A stretch of DNA of 64,000 nt from JABDMH01 sp965223105 (GCA_965223105.1 OZ244987.1:1674001-1738000); one strand, 5' to 3'. Positions 9,673 through 19,386 are shown, counted from the first letter of the stretch. Notes: generated by a model from the sequence alone, not told the origin. Numbers and translations are program-made.

Positions 9673-9909
9673 CTGTCTTTTTATTTAGCATTCAGAAGTA
9701 TCAATTACCTGATTGTACTTCGGCATAATCATCAAAAAAATGATGTTGCCTTAGATAAAATCGATGCGGAAAATAATAAAAAGAAAGGTGGTGTGTTTGG
9801 ATGGAAGAGAACCCCTTTCAACTCGATAGTCTGCTACCATGGATGTTTGTATTTTAGAGCAGGCTTTTCAAACCAGAAATACCAGCAGTTTACATTCAAT
9901 CAAGCAAAC

Positions 9910-12900
9910 ATGCACATGCATCCACTGACTTTATTAATGATTTGGCTCCTTTTTTCTGCCTGTCAGCCACGGTCGAACGATCCAGTCACTGCACGACCGA
10001 TGCAGGTTCTTTTTCTTGGTCATGACAGTAAGCATCATGATTCGCGCATGGCAGCACCTCTACTTACATCTTCTCTATCTAGGCAAGGATTTCAATTTAC
10101 TTACTCCGAGGACCTCCAAGACCTCAATGAAGATTACTTAAATTACTTCGATGCATTGCTCATCTATGCCAATTACGACGAGATCTCGACCCAGCAGGAA
10201 TCCGCCCTGTTGTCTTTTGTAGAACATGGCGGCGCGTTCTTACCCATCCACTGTGCAAGCTACTGCTTTCGAAAATCTGACAAGGTTGTGAACCTCATTG
10301 GAGGTCAATTTAGTTCTCATGACACCGCCACCTTTAGAGCCGAGATCATTGAACAAGGGCACCCGGCACTGCAAGATTTTGAGACCTTCGAAACATGGGA
10401 TGAAACTTATGTACATACCAAATTGGCAAGCGATATCCATGTACTAATGGAGCGAGTCGAAGGTAATCATCGTGAACCCTATACCTGGATCAAGGAGTAT
10501 GGACAGGGGCGTGTATTTTATACAGCACTGGGTCATGATGAGCGAACCTGGTCTCAACCTCAATTCATCCAGCTTGTTGCCTCTGGATTGCGGTGGGCCA
10601 TTGGCCAGGAAAAAGAGGAGGCTCTCGATAGCCTCGAGTTACCTGATCTCAGCTATGCACCAGCAAAAATTCCGAATTATGAGGAGCGAGATCCTCCACC
10701 ACAGCTGCAGGCACCGCTCAATCCCGAGCAATCCCAGAAGTACATTCAGGTTCCACCGGGGTTTTCCTTGAGGCTGTTCGCTTCAGAACCTGAGATATTC
10801 AATCCGATCCATATGGACTGGGATGAAAAAGGGAGGTTATGGATTATCGAAACTAAAGATTATCCCAACGAGATCAAGACCGCTCTTGGTGAGGGATCTG
10901 ATCGCATTAAGATTCTCGAAGATACGGACCAAGATGGTAGGGCGGATCGATTTACCATATTTGCTGAAAACTTGAGTGTCCCCACCAGCATGACATTTGC
11001 TCGAGGTGGTGTAATTGTTTCGCAAGCACCCTATTTCTTATTTCTCAAAGACACCACGGGAGATGATAAGGCTGATGTTATGGAAGTTATCATGAAAGGA
11101 TGGGGCACCTCTGACACTCATGCCGGACCCTCCAATTTGCAATATGGTTATGACAATCAGATCTGGGGGGTCCTGGGTTATTCTGGATTTGAAGGTACGG
11201 TAGGACAAACTACCCATAAGTTTAGACAAGGTGCCTACCACTTTTTGCCGGATGGAAGCGAGCTTGAGTACATGGGCAGTACCTCGAATAACACTTGGGG
11301 ATTGGCCTTCTCAGAAGATTTTGATGTGTTTATTTCAACGGCCAATAACACCCACAGTGCTTTTTTAGGAATTCCCCATCGCCTTTTCGATGGAGTCCAG
11401 GGCCTGAAGATTCAGAGTGTGAAAAAAATAGATGGCCACTACGCATTCCATCCCAATACCAAGAATGTAAGACAGGTCGATGTCTTTGGTGGTTTTACGG
11501 CCGCGGCCGGACATAGCTTTTACACAGCGCGGGATTTTCCTAAAGATTACTGGAACCGCATAGCCCTGGTATGTGAACCAACCGGTCACCTACTTCATCG
11601 AGCGATTATCGAAAGACAAGGAGCTGGGTACCGGGAAGTTGATGGTTGGAATTTATTGGCAAGTGTTGATGAGTGGGTATCGCCAATTCAGGCAGAAGTT
11701 GGGCCCGATGGTGCGGTGTGGATTCTGGATTGGTATAATTTTATTATTCAACACAACCCGACTCCACCCGGGTTTGAAAATGGACCTGGCAACGCGCATA
11801 TTAACCCTTTGCGGGACAAAGAACACGGTCGTATCTACCGGTTGGTATTTGACGATGCAGATCACCAATGGCAACCGGCATTGGATTACCGAGATAAAGA
11901 ACAGTTGGTACAGGCTCTCAACGGCAAGAATATGCGGTGGCGTATGCATGCTCAGCGGCTCTTGGTGGAGCGGGGATTACCAGATGTAGCTTCTGATTTA
12001 GCATCATTGATCCAGAATAAATCCATTGATGAAGTAGGCCTTAATCTCGGGGCCATTCATGCACTTTGGACCCTGCACGGTCTGCATTTGATCAACGAAA
12101 AAAATCCCGATGTCCTCAAGGTGGTATTTGAAGCACTAAACCATCCTTCTGGAGCTGTAAGGAAGAATACCATTCGCGTACTGCCAAGGGATGTACAGAC
12201 CTTTGTCAAATTGCAGGAAGCAAATATTTTAGAGGACTCTGATCCGACAGTTGTACTAGCAGCAATTTTGTCGTTAGCGGAGATGCCTGAAATTCCGGCA
12301 ATTGGTGAGCGGTTGTATGCACTTTCGAAGACCAAAAGGGTAATAGAGGACGAATGGTTATCCAGGGCGATTTATGTCGCTGCAGTGAGGCATAAAGAAA
12401 CCTTTATTGCTGCTATGCATAGGACCGATCGATCTTCGATTGCGGAAGGTTATCAACAGGATGATGAGACTATTGACTGGTCTAGCCCGGACTTATCTGT
12501 GGAGGATTGGTCAGAGATTACAACGCCCACACGTTGGTCTAAGTCGCAGGCTGAGGCATTGCACAGTTTTGATGGCGTGATGTGGACCCGGACTACTTTC
12601 TCAGTTCCCGTCCAAATGGTTGGTAAACCTTCAACACTCCATTTGGGTCCAATCGATGACAGTGATGTCACCTATATCAATGGAATTCAGGTAGGCAGGA
12701 GTAACCGTAAATGGAATGATTTCAGGAAATATACCATACCCAAAGATGTGCTCCATGCTGGGCAAAATGTCTTAGCTATCAAAATTACTGACGGGGGAGG
12801 CAGGGGCGGCATTTATGGCGACCCTGAAGATGTATTCATCCGCTCGGGAACAGAAGTTGTGAATCTTAGCGGTACTTGGTTGTATAAAATTGAAAGGCAA

Positions 12901-13407
12901 TTCTTCCCTAACCGGTCAATATTTCAGGAGGGAATTTCAATAAAAGATCTTTTCCTAAAACATTATGGACCTTACGCAAAACAGCTCTCTGAGGAGCTGG
13001 CAAGAAGGGAAGAGGAAGCCACAAGAACGCTCGTCGTAAAGACCGTACCCGATCAAATGCGTTATGATCCTGAGCAGTTGTCGGTCATTGCAGGCGAGAC
13101 TGTCAAAATTGTGTTTGAGAATAACGATGGCATGCAGCACAATTTATTGATAGGTAGCCCGGGTAGTTTGGAACTGATCGGTCAGGCAGCAGATAATCTG
13201 GCACAAAACGCTCTGGGTGCCTCTTTGGAGTATATTCCGCCGTTGCCGCAGATTTTGTTATCGGCTGGTCTGGTTGATCCGGGAGAAAATCGGACTTTGA
13301 TTTGGGATGTTCCACCGGAGGCAGGCGATTATCCGTTTGTATGTACTTTCCCCGGTCATTGGAGGACCATGAATGGCGTAATTACCGTTAAGTCACCAAA
13401 TCTATGA
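9910..13407 (+). CDS. ThuA + PVC-type dehydrogenase + cupredoxin lipoprotein
   Basis: 1165 residues with a lipoprotein signal (LLFSAC, cysteine 18). Domains in order: a ThuA-like domain (about 31-230); a PVC-type glucose/sorbosone-dehydrogenase-like beta-propeller (about 275-645, opening VPPGFSLRLFASEPE); a HEAT-like helical stretch (about 660-840); a galactose-binding jelly roll (about 857-993); and a C-terminal azurin/plastocyanin-like domain (about 1037-1162). The last has copper ligands His in MQHNLL, Cys and His in FVCTFPGHW and Met in RTMNG. No CxxCH haem site is present, although relatives often end in a cytochrome c. The open frame runs upstream to 9526 but overlaps the divergent aldolase gene and has no signal; the ATG at 9910 (or 9916) gives the lipoprotein. 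It overlaps the next gene by 4 nt (ATGA). Confidence 0.9.
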   Translation: MHMHPLTLLMIWLLFSACQPRSNDPVTARPMQVLFLGHDSKHHDSRMAAPLLTSSLSRQGFQFTYSEDLQDLNEDYLNYFDALLIYANYDEISTQQESALLSFVEHGGAFLPIHCASYCFRKSDKVVNLIGGQFSSHDTATFRAEIIEQGHPALQDFETFETWDETYVHTKLASDIHVLMERVEGNHREPYTWIKEYGQGRVFYTALGHDERTWSQPQFIQLVASGLRWAIGQEKEEALDSLELPDLSYAPAKIPNYEERDPPPQLQAPLNPEQSQKYIQVPPGFSLRLFASEPEIFNPIHMDWDEKGRLWIIETKDYPNEIKTALGEGSDRIKILEDTDQDGRADRFTIFAENLSVPTSMTFARGGVIVSQAPYFLFLKDTTGDDKADVMEVIMKGWGTSDTHAGPSNLQYGYDNQIWGVLGYSGFEGTVGQTTHKFRQGAYHFLPDGSELEYMGSTSNNTWGLAFSEDFDVFISTANNTHSAFLGIPHRLFDGVQGLKIQSVKKIDGHYAFHPNTKNVRQVDVFGGFTAAAGHSFYTARDFPKDYWNRIALVCEPTGHLLHRAIIERQGAGYREVDGWNLLASVDEWVSPIQAEVGPDGAVWILDWYNFIIQHNPTPPGFENGPGNAHINPLRDKEHGRIYRLVFDDADHQWQPALDYRDKEQLVQALNGKNMRWRMHAQRLLVERGLPDVASDLASLIQNKSIDEVGLNLGAIHALWTLHGLHLINEKNPDVLKVVFEALNHPSGAVRKNTIRVLPRDVQTFVKLQEANILEDSDPTVVLAAILSLAEMPEIPAIGERLYALSKTKRVIEDEWLSRAIYVAAVRHKETFIAAMHRTDRSSIAEGYQQDDETIDWSSPDLSVEDWSEITTPTRWSKSQAEALHSFDGVMWTRTTFSVPVQMVGKPSTLHLGPIDDSDVTYINGIQVGRSNRKWNDFRKYTIPKDVLHAGQNVLAIKITDGGGRGGIYGDPEDVFIRSGTEVVNLSGTWLYKIERQFFPNRSIFQEGISIKDLFLKHYGPYAKQLSEELARREEEATRTLVVKTVPDQMRYDPEQLSVIAGETVKIVFENNDGMQHNLLIGSPGSLELIGQAADNLAQNALGASLEYIPPLPQILLSAGLVDPGENRTLIWDVPPEAGDYPFVCTFPGHWRTMNGVITVKSPNL

Positions 13408-14603
13408 GCAGAAAAGTATTTGTTGTCGGCACTTGTGATACCAAGTTTGCGGAATTAAAATTGATCATAGATATTTTGGAGGCCCTCGGGATCGACAGCT
13501 GGTTGGTAGATGTGTCCACAAAGCCTCATCTTCATCATGCCGATGTCAGCTCTAGCGAGGTTCGATCATATGCCACCCATGTGCTGACCAAGAATGAAGC
13601 ACTGGACCGGGGAATGTCGATTACACACATGTCAGGGGCATTGGAAAGATTTTTCTTGTCAAGAAAGGATTTTTCCGCAGTTATTGGATTGGGGGGGTCT
13701 GGTGGGACGGCCCTTATAAGTCGTGCAATGCGTGCCTTGCCGATAGGCATTCCTAAAGTGCTGGTCTCTACGGTGGCTTCGGGAAACGTAGCACCATATG
13801 TAGATGTTAGTGATTTGATGATGATCAACGCTGTCACCGATATTGCGGGGATCAATCCGATCTCTCATCGAATACTGAGCAACGCAGCCCATGCGGTGGT
13901 GGGCATGGTCCAACATCAAGCAGCAGATTTTAGGGGTGACAAGCCACTGGTTGGAATTACCATGTTTGGCGTCACGACCCCTTGTGTCACACAACTCAAA
14001 GCAGCTTTGGCGGGAGCATTTGAAGCTGTGGTTTTTCATGCTACCGGCACTGGAGGAAGGGCAATGGAAAAGATGATCTCCAGTGATCTGATTCCTTATG
14101 TCATTGACGTAACAACTACAGAAATTGCTGATTTGTTGATGGGTGGTACCATGAGTGCAGGGCCGTCAAGAATGGATATTATTATAGAGAAAAGAATGCC
14201 CTACTGCCTTTCGGTTGGTGCTCTCGACATGGTAAATTTCGGAGCAATACACACTGTTCCACAAGAATATAAGGATCGCCTGCTTTATAAACACAACGAT
14301 CAAGTCACTTTAATGCGTACGACCCCAGAAGAAAACGTCAAAATGGCAGAATGGATAGCCGACAAAGTCAATCGATCTACGGCACCGGTGTCCTTGTTCT
14401 TGCCTCTTCGCGGAGTATCTGCACTTTCGGTAGAAGGCCAACCATTTCATGATCCAGAAGCCGATTCTGCGCTGTTTGAGACATTGCAAAAAAATGTAAA
14501 GCAGAGCCAAGAGCGTAAGGTCTTAGCCCTCGATTGTGATATCAACGATGCCAGATTCTCAGATGCGATTGCAGCCGAGTTCTTAAAATTGGTAGACCAG
14601 TAA
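13404..14603 (+). CDS. Tm-1-like ATP-binding protein (UPF0261)
   Basis: 399 residues, the full length of the UPF0261 family, homologous to the N-terminal half of tomato Tm-1. It opens with KVFVVGTCDTKFAELK. The glycine-rich IGLGGSGGTAL near 93 and the GTGGRAMEKM segment near 217 are conserved family features. The enzymatic role is not established. It starts inside the stop codon of the dehydrogenase gene, so the two are translationally coupled. The partner TIM-barrel half of Tm-1 is encoded at 15204, separated by one gene on the other strand. Confidence 0.92.
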   Translation: MSRKVFVVGTCDTKFAELKLIIDILEALGIDSWLVDVSTKPHLHHADVSSSEVRSYATHVLTKNEALDRGMSITHMSGALERFFLSRKDFSAVIGLGGSGGTALISRAMRALPIGIPKVLVSTVASGNVAPYVDVSDLMMINAVTDIAGINPISHRILSNAAHAVVGMVQHQAADFRGDKPLVGITMFGVTTPCVTQLKAALAGAFEAVVFHATGTGGRAMEKMISSDLIPYVIDVTTTEIADLLMGGTMSAGPSRMDIIIEKRMPYCLSVGALDMVNFGAIHTVPQEYKDRLLYKHNDQVTLMRTTPEENVKMAEWIADKVNRSTAPVSLFLPLRGVSALSVEGQPFHDPEADSALFETLQKNVKQSQERKVLALDCDINDARFSDAIAAEFLKLVDQ

Positions 14604-14617
14604 ACTACTTCATGCTA

Positions 14618-14640
14618 GGCTTATCAACGTGATAAGAGCC
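14618..14640. terminator. hairpin after the UPF0261 gene
   Basis: CTTATCA (14620-14626) pairs with TGATAAG (14630-14636) over a 3-nt loop; GG and CC extend the stem across a 2-nt bulge. It sits 15 nt after the stop and no T-tract follows, so the terminator call is by position. Confidence 0.4.
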
Positions 14641-14680
14641 CTATCCCCGGTGAACTACTTGCGAAAATTAGATACAAGTA

Positions 14681-15046
14681 CTAGGAGCCTGCTTTGGCAG
14701 ATTCTTTTACCACGACCATGGCTACACCATCGCGCTCTGTCATCGTACCTTTTACCTCAGCCTGCTCACCAGCAAGGTCTTTTAATTCTTCATACGGAGA
14801 ATCGTCACCTCGGTCTTTGGCCAGCAAATAGAGTTTTCCATCTTCAGTTAATAGACCCATGGGTTGGCCACTTTTCACACATGATTTAGCACATTCGGCG
14901 TGATCGGCACCCTTAGCTCCACTTGAAATATAGCAGGACATATCAACGATCTCACCTTTCCAAGTACCATCGGTCTGGGCATTCAGCGTAGTGGCCCAAA
15001 ATGCCAGCACGAAGCAGCATAGACCGGAAATGATCATTTTTTTCAT
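14681..15046 (-). CDS. small secreted cysteine-containing protein
   Basis: 121 residues with a signal peptide ending near LNAQTDG. The mature part reads WKGEIVDMSCYISSG, then DHAECAKSCVKSGQPMGLL and GKLYLLAKD, followed by a beta-rich VKGTMTERDGVAM segment. This pattern recurs in uncharacterised Bacteroidota exported proteins; the three cysteines suggest a disulfide or metal site. It lies on the opposite strand between the two Tm-1-related genes, so it is probably regulated separately. The function is unknown. Confidence 0.85.
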   Translation of the reverse strand: MKKMIISGLCCFVLAFWATTLNAQTDGTWKGEIVDMSCYISSGAKGADHAECAKSCVKSGQPMGLLTEDGKLYLLAKDRGDDSPYEELKDLAGEQAEVKGTMTERDGVAMVVVKESAKAGS

Positions 15047-15203
15047 GGCTTGTATTTTTGCTCGACTTAATATAAAGAATATTCACAAGTGTAGCAAGAA
15101 ATGGTCTGTTTAGAAGACCTGCACCTTCCCAAAGGTCATCTACATCGATAGACAGCATTGGACCAATTCCACTATTTTGTGGAAATAATTTCATCACCAG
15201 CAA

Positions 15204-16046
15204 ATGAGGCAACACAAGCGAAAAGAAATTCTAAAGACTTTGCGAGCAAAAGTGAAGACGGGTAGACCGATAATCGGAGGAGGGGCCGGCACGGGTATTT
15301 CAGCCAAATGTGAAGAGGCTGGCGGGATTGATTTGATTGTTATCTACAACTCAGGACGGTACCGGATGGCTGGACGAGGTTCGCTCGCCGGGCTGCTGGC
15401 TTATGGCAATGCCAATGAAATTGTTCAGGAGATGGGAAGAGAAGTCCTTCCCGTCGTGAAACATACCCCTGTCTTAGCCGGAGTTAATGGAACTGATCCG
15501 TTCGTAAATTTTGATTTTCTTTTAGACGATCTCGTTCGGCAGGGTTTTGCAGGAATTCAGAACTTTCCCACGGTTGGTTTGATTGATGGTATATTTCGTC
15601 AAAATTTGGAAGAGACGGGAATGAGTTATGACTTAGAAGTTGAGCTTGTTCGATCGGCAAGAGAAAAAAATCTACTCACGACGCCTTATGTCTTTACTCC
15701 TGAAAATGCCGAGGCCATGAGTCGAGCTGGAGCTGACCTTCTGGTTTGCCATATGGGACTGACCACAAGTGGAAGTATTGGAGCCAAGACCAGTAAGACC
15801 CTGGAGGACTGCGTACCCATAATAAACGAGATGGTACAGGCCGCCAGAAGTGTAAGGGAAGACATCCTGATCTTATGCCATGGAGGACCGATTGCGATGC
15901 CTTCAGATGCAGCTTATATCATTGAGCAATGTCCATATATCGCTGGATTTTATGGCGCCAGTAGTATGGAGCGACTTCCTACAGAGAAAGCCATCCGTGA
16001 CCAAGTCTCATTATTTACAGCATTACAGCTACCGAGTAATCGATAG
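15204..16046 (+). CDS. PEP-hydrolase-like TIM-barrel protein (Tm-1 C-terminal homologue)
   Basis: 280 residues matching the PEP hydrolase family (PF09370 type), homologous to the C-terminal half of plant Tm-1. Visible conserved parts are GGGAGTGISAKCEEAGG near 26-42, YNSGRYRMAGRGSLAG near 48-63, IQNFPTVGLIDG near 119, and CHGGPIAMP near 225. The fold is a TIM barrel related to phosphoenolpyruvate mutase-type enzymes; no reaction is proven. It is paired with UPF0261 in many bacteria and fused to it in plants, so the two products probably act together. Confidence 0.9.
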   Translation: MRQHKRKEILKTLRAKVKTGRPIIGGGAGTGISAKCEEAGGIDLIVIYNSGRYRMAGRGSLAGLLAYGNANEIVQEMGREVLPVVKHTPVLAGVNGTDPFVNFDFLLDDLVRQGFAGIQNFPTVGLIDGIFRQNLEETGMSYDLEVELVRSAREKNLLTTPYVFTPENAEAMSRAGADLLVCHMGLTTSGSIGAKTSKTLEDCVPIINEMVQAARSVREDILILCHGGPIAMPSDAAYIIEQCPYIAGFYGASSMERLPTEKAIRDQVSLFTALQLPSNR

Positions 16047-16054
16047 TGGGACTT

Positions 16055-16125
16055 TGTAAGAAATTACTTTATGATGTAAGATACTGTAAGTATGTGTATA
16101 TCAGTGTATTCGTATATTTACGAAT
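16055..16125. repeat. helically phased TGTA repeats plus inverted repeat
   Basis: TGTA starts at 16055, 16075, 16085, 16095 and 16105: four copies spaced exactly 10 bp and one more two turns upstream. An inverted repeat ATTCGTA/TACGAAT (16108-16114, 16119-16125) follows directly. The block lies between the TIM-barrel gene and the cupin gene, 104-174 nt before the cupin start. Confidence 0.5.
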
Positions 16126-16228
16126 TATGATAATACATTATTTTTAGTATAAATATTACACAGTATCCAATTCGATTTTGTACAAAGCAAATCCAAAAAT
16201 CTTTTAATTTCAGTCTCAAATTTCTTTC

Positions 16229-16630
16229 ATGGATGCTGGTAAGTTCTTTCGTCAAGAAGACCTGGAATTTGATAAACTCGACTGGGGTGCATTGGCTACC
16301 ATCAGCGGTCCCTTAACTTGTAATGCTCGCAATCTAGTAGTACTGGATGTTGTCTTGTTGCCCGGTCAAGGACATAATTTCCACAAGCACCCTCAACAAG
16401 AAGAAGTAATTTATGTCTTGCAAGGCACAGTTGAGCAGTGGTTGGATAAAGAGAAAAGAATCTTGGAAGAAGGAGACAGCGTATGTATTCCTGCCGACTG
16501 TGTGCATGCTTCCTTTAATGTTGGGAGCCAGGATGCCAAGCTGCTGGCCATACTGGGTCCGGCAGTTGGTCACACGGGCTACGAAGTAGTAGAAGTAGGT
16601 GAGGAAGAACCATGGATTGGACTCCGCTGA
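16229..16630 (+). CDS. single-domain cupin protein
   Basis: 133 residues forming one cupin barrel. Motif 1 reads GHNFHKHPQQEEVIYVLQG with two histidines and a glutamate as metal ligands, and motif 2 has PADCVHASFN with the third histidine. Such proteins bind a metal and may be enzymes or sugar isomerase-like. The AT-rich phased-repeat region lies upstream, so it may be expressed apart from the Tm-1 pair. A terminator follows at 16659. Confidence 0.9.
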   Translation: MDAGKFFRQEDLEFDKLDWGALATISGPLTCNARNLVVLDVVLLPGQGHNFHKHPQQEEVIYVLQGTVEQWLDKEKRILEEGDSVCIPADCVHASFNVGSQDAKLLAILGPAVGHTGYEVVEVGEEEPWIGLR

Positions 16631-16941
16631 AGGTCTTCTTATTTGAATTTGGTGAACCCTGAGTAGATGATCAACTCGGCTTTTTTGACTTCCCCCATTG
16701 CCCTCTGACGGGTGTCGATTTCGTCGTAGCTTTGTCGAGGCTCTGCAATGAAATATGAGGGCAAAAGAGATTAAAATTCTTGCTAATATTTCACTGGACA
16801 GTTTGTTCGTTTGATTAGAGCCGGTATGAAAGGAACCAATAGTTACTCGGCGGTTTTGCTCTTAGGAACGTCTGGTGAAATGTCAGCACAGTTCTAATTT
16901 GCCATTTAGGTATAAGCGATCTAGGTTTTTGGTGAGTGAGA
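16631..16941. other. intergenic stretch between convergent genes
   Basis: 311 nt holding the terminator at 16659-16686; nothing else recognisable. Confidence 0.4.
16659..16686 (+). terminator. intrinsic terminator after the cupin gene
   Basis: CTGAGT (16659-16664) pairs with ACTCGG (16674-16679), one G-T pair included, followed by a run of six T at 16681-16686. It is 28 nt downstream of the cupin stop. Confidence 0.6.
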
Positions 16942-19332
16942 TTAGTGTCTTCTCTTCTGCCCGGAAAATTCCATGGCCTCTCCTTTCCCAAATCCATAAC
17001 TAAAGCCCAGGGTGATAAATCTACCGCGCAGTCGCCGGCTGTAGGCATAAAATTCTGGTTGATTGGTTACACTTTCCCGTAATCTAGAGGCAAAGAGATC
17101 TCGGACGCTGAAATTAAAGACCCCTTTACCTTGGATGATTTTCTTTCGTAGACCCAGATCCAAAAACAAATTCCCGGAAATTTCGCTTTGGACGGTTTGT
17201 ACCCTGGATTCGTAGTGTCCGGTCATTTCGAATTCAAGATCGGCTGGGAGTTTCATTTTGGAGGTGAGTTTACCAGACCATTGGTCGGCACTGAAATCAA
17301 AAAGGGTTGCATCAAAAGTACCGGTACGATTGAAAAAGTTATAGTTGACGTCTCCATTAAATGATAACCATTTATTGACTGGGTATTTGGCATTAAATTC
17401 AATACCGGTTGCCTTGTTACTTCCTAGATTGATCGGTTTGGTGGTATTTACATTTTCTTCAAAGAAAGAGATACGTTCGACAACATCGGTAGTAAAGCGG
17501 TGGTAAATTCCAAAATTCATTGAAGTTTTCCCGAGGATATATATGCTGGTGATTTCATAAGAATCCGTGTATTCTGGTAGGAGGTCGGGATTGCCGGTGC
17601 GAATGCTGAAGGTATTACGAATGTTGAAAAAAGGGTTTAAGTCCCAAAGACGAGGCCTGAAAATTCTGCGGGAATAACCCGCTTGTAGCGATACCTTTTC
17701 GCTGAATTTATAAGAAGTATGCAAAGTGGGAAAAAAATCGGTATAATTTTGATTGTTTTTTTGATTGGTTGTGACTAGTATTGTTTTTAGATCGGTATTT
17801 TCCAGCCGCAATCCCAGCTTTAATCCCCAGATCTCACCCTCATAAGCTCCAGTAATATAGGTTCCCAACACTTTCTGATCGTACTCAAAAATGTTAGTGA
17901 GATTTGGGTCATTGATCCAGGTGCCATCTATCAGATCATTGACTGCATAGTCATTGCTGACATCGTTAATGACATACTGAGCACCCGTTTCTATAGTCCA
18001 TTTCTCATCAAAAGGTTTAGTATAATCAAGTTTTAAGGTGTGCTCAGCTTCCTTAAAATTGGTGCGAGTTTGCTGGTTTCCTCCGATCTCATTGGTGGAA
18101 GAACTTTGCGTATTAAACTCGGAAGATTGATCCTTAGCGAAGAGATTGCCCAGGGCGCTAAAAAGTAGCATGTGATCTTCGTGATCGGGATAGCCCCTTT
18201 TGAATTGTAGCTCATACCGGTATTTGGGATTGGTGGCATTGGTTTCTTCATCTCTAATCCATGTAGAAATTAATTGCTCATTGGCATCAAACAGGCTAAA
18301 ATCGGTTAGGCTGGGTTGGTCTTCAACCTCATAAGCAAAATGACCACTCAGGGTCAAGACATTGTATCTATTGATGTGGTAGTCGGTTCCCAGTATGACG
18401 TTGTAAAATGTCTCATTTCGATATTCTTCACCCGTTGTGAAAACAGAACTATGGTTAATGAGGTCTCTATTAATGATCTCTACGTCATTAGGCAATTCTC
18501 GGTAGCCAACCCCTAGTTGACTAAAGAGATTAAATTTATCGGTCCGACGGTTTACACTCAATCCAAAACTATGATTATGGGGAATCCCGGTGTTTATTGT
18601 TGCGGACCCATTGATACCCTTCCTCTCCTCTTTCTTGATGACAATGTTGATGATACCGGATGTTCCTTCAGCATCATACTTGGCTGAAGGATTGGTGATT
18701 ACTTCAATTTTATCGATCATGTCGGCCGTAATTGTTCCCAAGGTATTGCCTTGTTCACTCGCGATCACCGACGGCTTGCCATTGATGAGTATTTGGACGC
18801 CCTGACTTCCCCGTAGACTGATATCTCCTTCAATGTTTACATTAACAGAGGGTACATTGTTTAAAACCTCCAATGCACTGGCTCCAGTGGAGCTCAGATC
18901 TTTTCCTACATTGAAAATTCTTTTATCCAATTTAAACTCGGTCTGTGATTTTTCGGCACGAACAACAACTTCATCCAATGTTTGTGAATCTTCCAGTAAG
19001 GAGATGGTACCCAGCTGCACCGAATTATCTCTGATTTCAAAACTGCCTACCTTCTGTGACACAAATCCGATAAAGCTGATCTCAATGTAGAATTCCTTGG
19101 CATCGGTTATCATGGTGAATTGCCCATTCTCATCTGTGGTCGTGCCGGTCAAAGTTGAAGATGAATATTTATCTACTGCTATGGCCGTAGCAAATTCTAT
19201 CGGGGTTTGACTCTTTTGTTCCACGACCTTTCCTGAGATGGTAATGGATTGCCCATGGAGTGAACCAAGGGCCCAAACCATCAACAGTACCATTCCTACT
19301 TTCGTCAAAAGCCTAGCTGTAATAAATTCCAT
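16942..19332 (-). CDS. TonB-dependent receptor, outer-membrane beta-barrel family
   Basis: 796 residues: a signal peptide (about 1-28), a carboxypeptidase-regulatory-like domain (GKVVEQKSQTPIEFATAIAV onward, about 30-115), a TonB plug (about 120-230, with LRGSQGVQILINGKPS), and a beta-barrel of the OMP_b-brl_3 type ending in an aromatic-rich strand. Such receptors import or export ligands at the outer membrane using TonB energy. The ligand is not evident and no SusD partner is present. The frame extends to 19362; the ATG at 19332 gives a better signal peptide and fits the -7 element at 19379-19386, which would leave only about 10 nt of leader for the longest form. Confidence 0.9.
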   Translation of the reverse strand: MEFITARLLTKVGMVLLMVWALGSLHGQSITISGKVVEQKSQTPIEFATAIAVDKYSSSTLTGTTTDENGQFTMITDAKEFYIEISFIGFVSQKVGSFEIRDNSVQLGTISLLEDSQTLDEVVVRAEKSQTEFKLDKRIFNVGKDLSSTGASALEVLNNVPSVNVNIEGDISLRGSQGVQILINGKPSVIASEQGNTLGTITADMIDKIEVITNPSAKYDAEGTSGIINIVIKKEERKGINGSATINTGIPHNHSFGLSVNRRTDKFNLFSQLGVGYRELPNDVEIINRDLINHSSVFTTGEEYRNETFYNVILGTDYHINRYNVLTLSGHFAYEVEDQPSLTDFSLFDANEQLISTWIRDEETNATNPKYRYELQFKRGYPDHEDHMLLFSALGNLFAKDQSSEFNTQSSSTNEIGGNQQTRTNFKEAEHTLKLDYTKPFDEKWTIETGAQYVINDVSNDYAVNDLIDGTWINDPNLTNIFEYDQKVLGTYITGAYEGEIWGLKLGLRLENTDLKTILVTTNQKNNQNYTDFFPTLHTSYKFSEKVSLQAGYSRRIFRPRLWDLNPFFNIRNTFSIRTGNPDLLPEYTDSYEITSIYILGKTSMNFGIYHRFTTDVVERISFFEENVNTTKPINLGSNKATGIEFNAKYPVNKWLSFNGDVNYNFFNRTGTFDATLFDFSADQWSGKLTSKMKLPADLEFEMTGHYESRVQTVQSEISGNLFLDLGLRKKIIQGKGVFNFSVRDLFASRLRESVTNQPEFYAYSRRLRGRFITLGFSYGFGKGEAMEFSGQKRRH

Positions 19333-19378
19333 CCTGTAAATCATGTGTTGCAAAGAAATCACTCCGGATTTTCACCAA

Positions 19379-19386
19379 CAAATCTA
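19379..19386 (-). promoter_or_regulatory. -7 element of the TonB receptor gene
   Basis: TAGATTTG on the minus strand matches TAnnTTTG. The nearest TTG is 26 nt upstream, longer than the usual 20. Predicted start of transcription is near 19375. Confidence 0.45.

Noticed and set aside
9526..9909. N-terminal extension of the ThuA/PVC gene to 9526
   Set aside because: It overlaps the start of the divergent aldolase gene, has no family features, and would bury the lipoprotein signal that begins at 9910.
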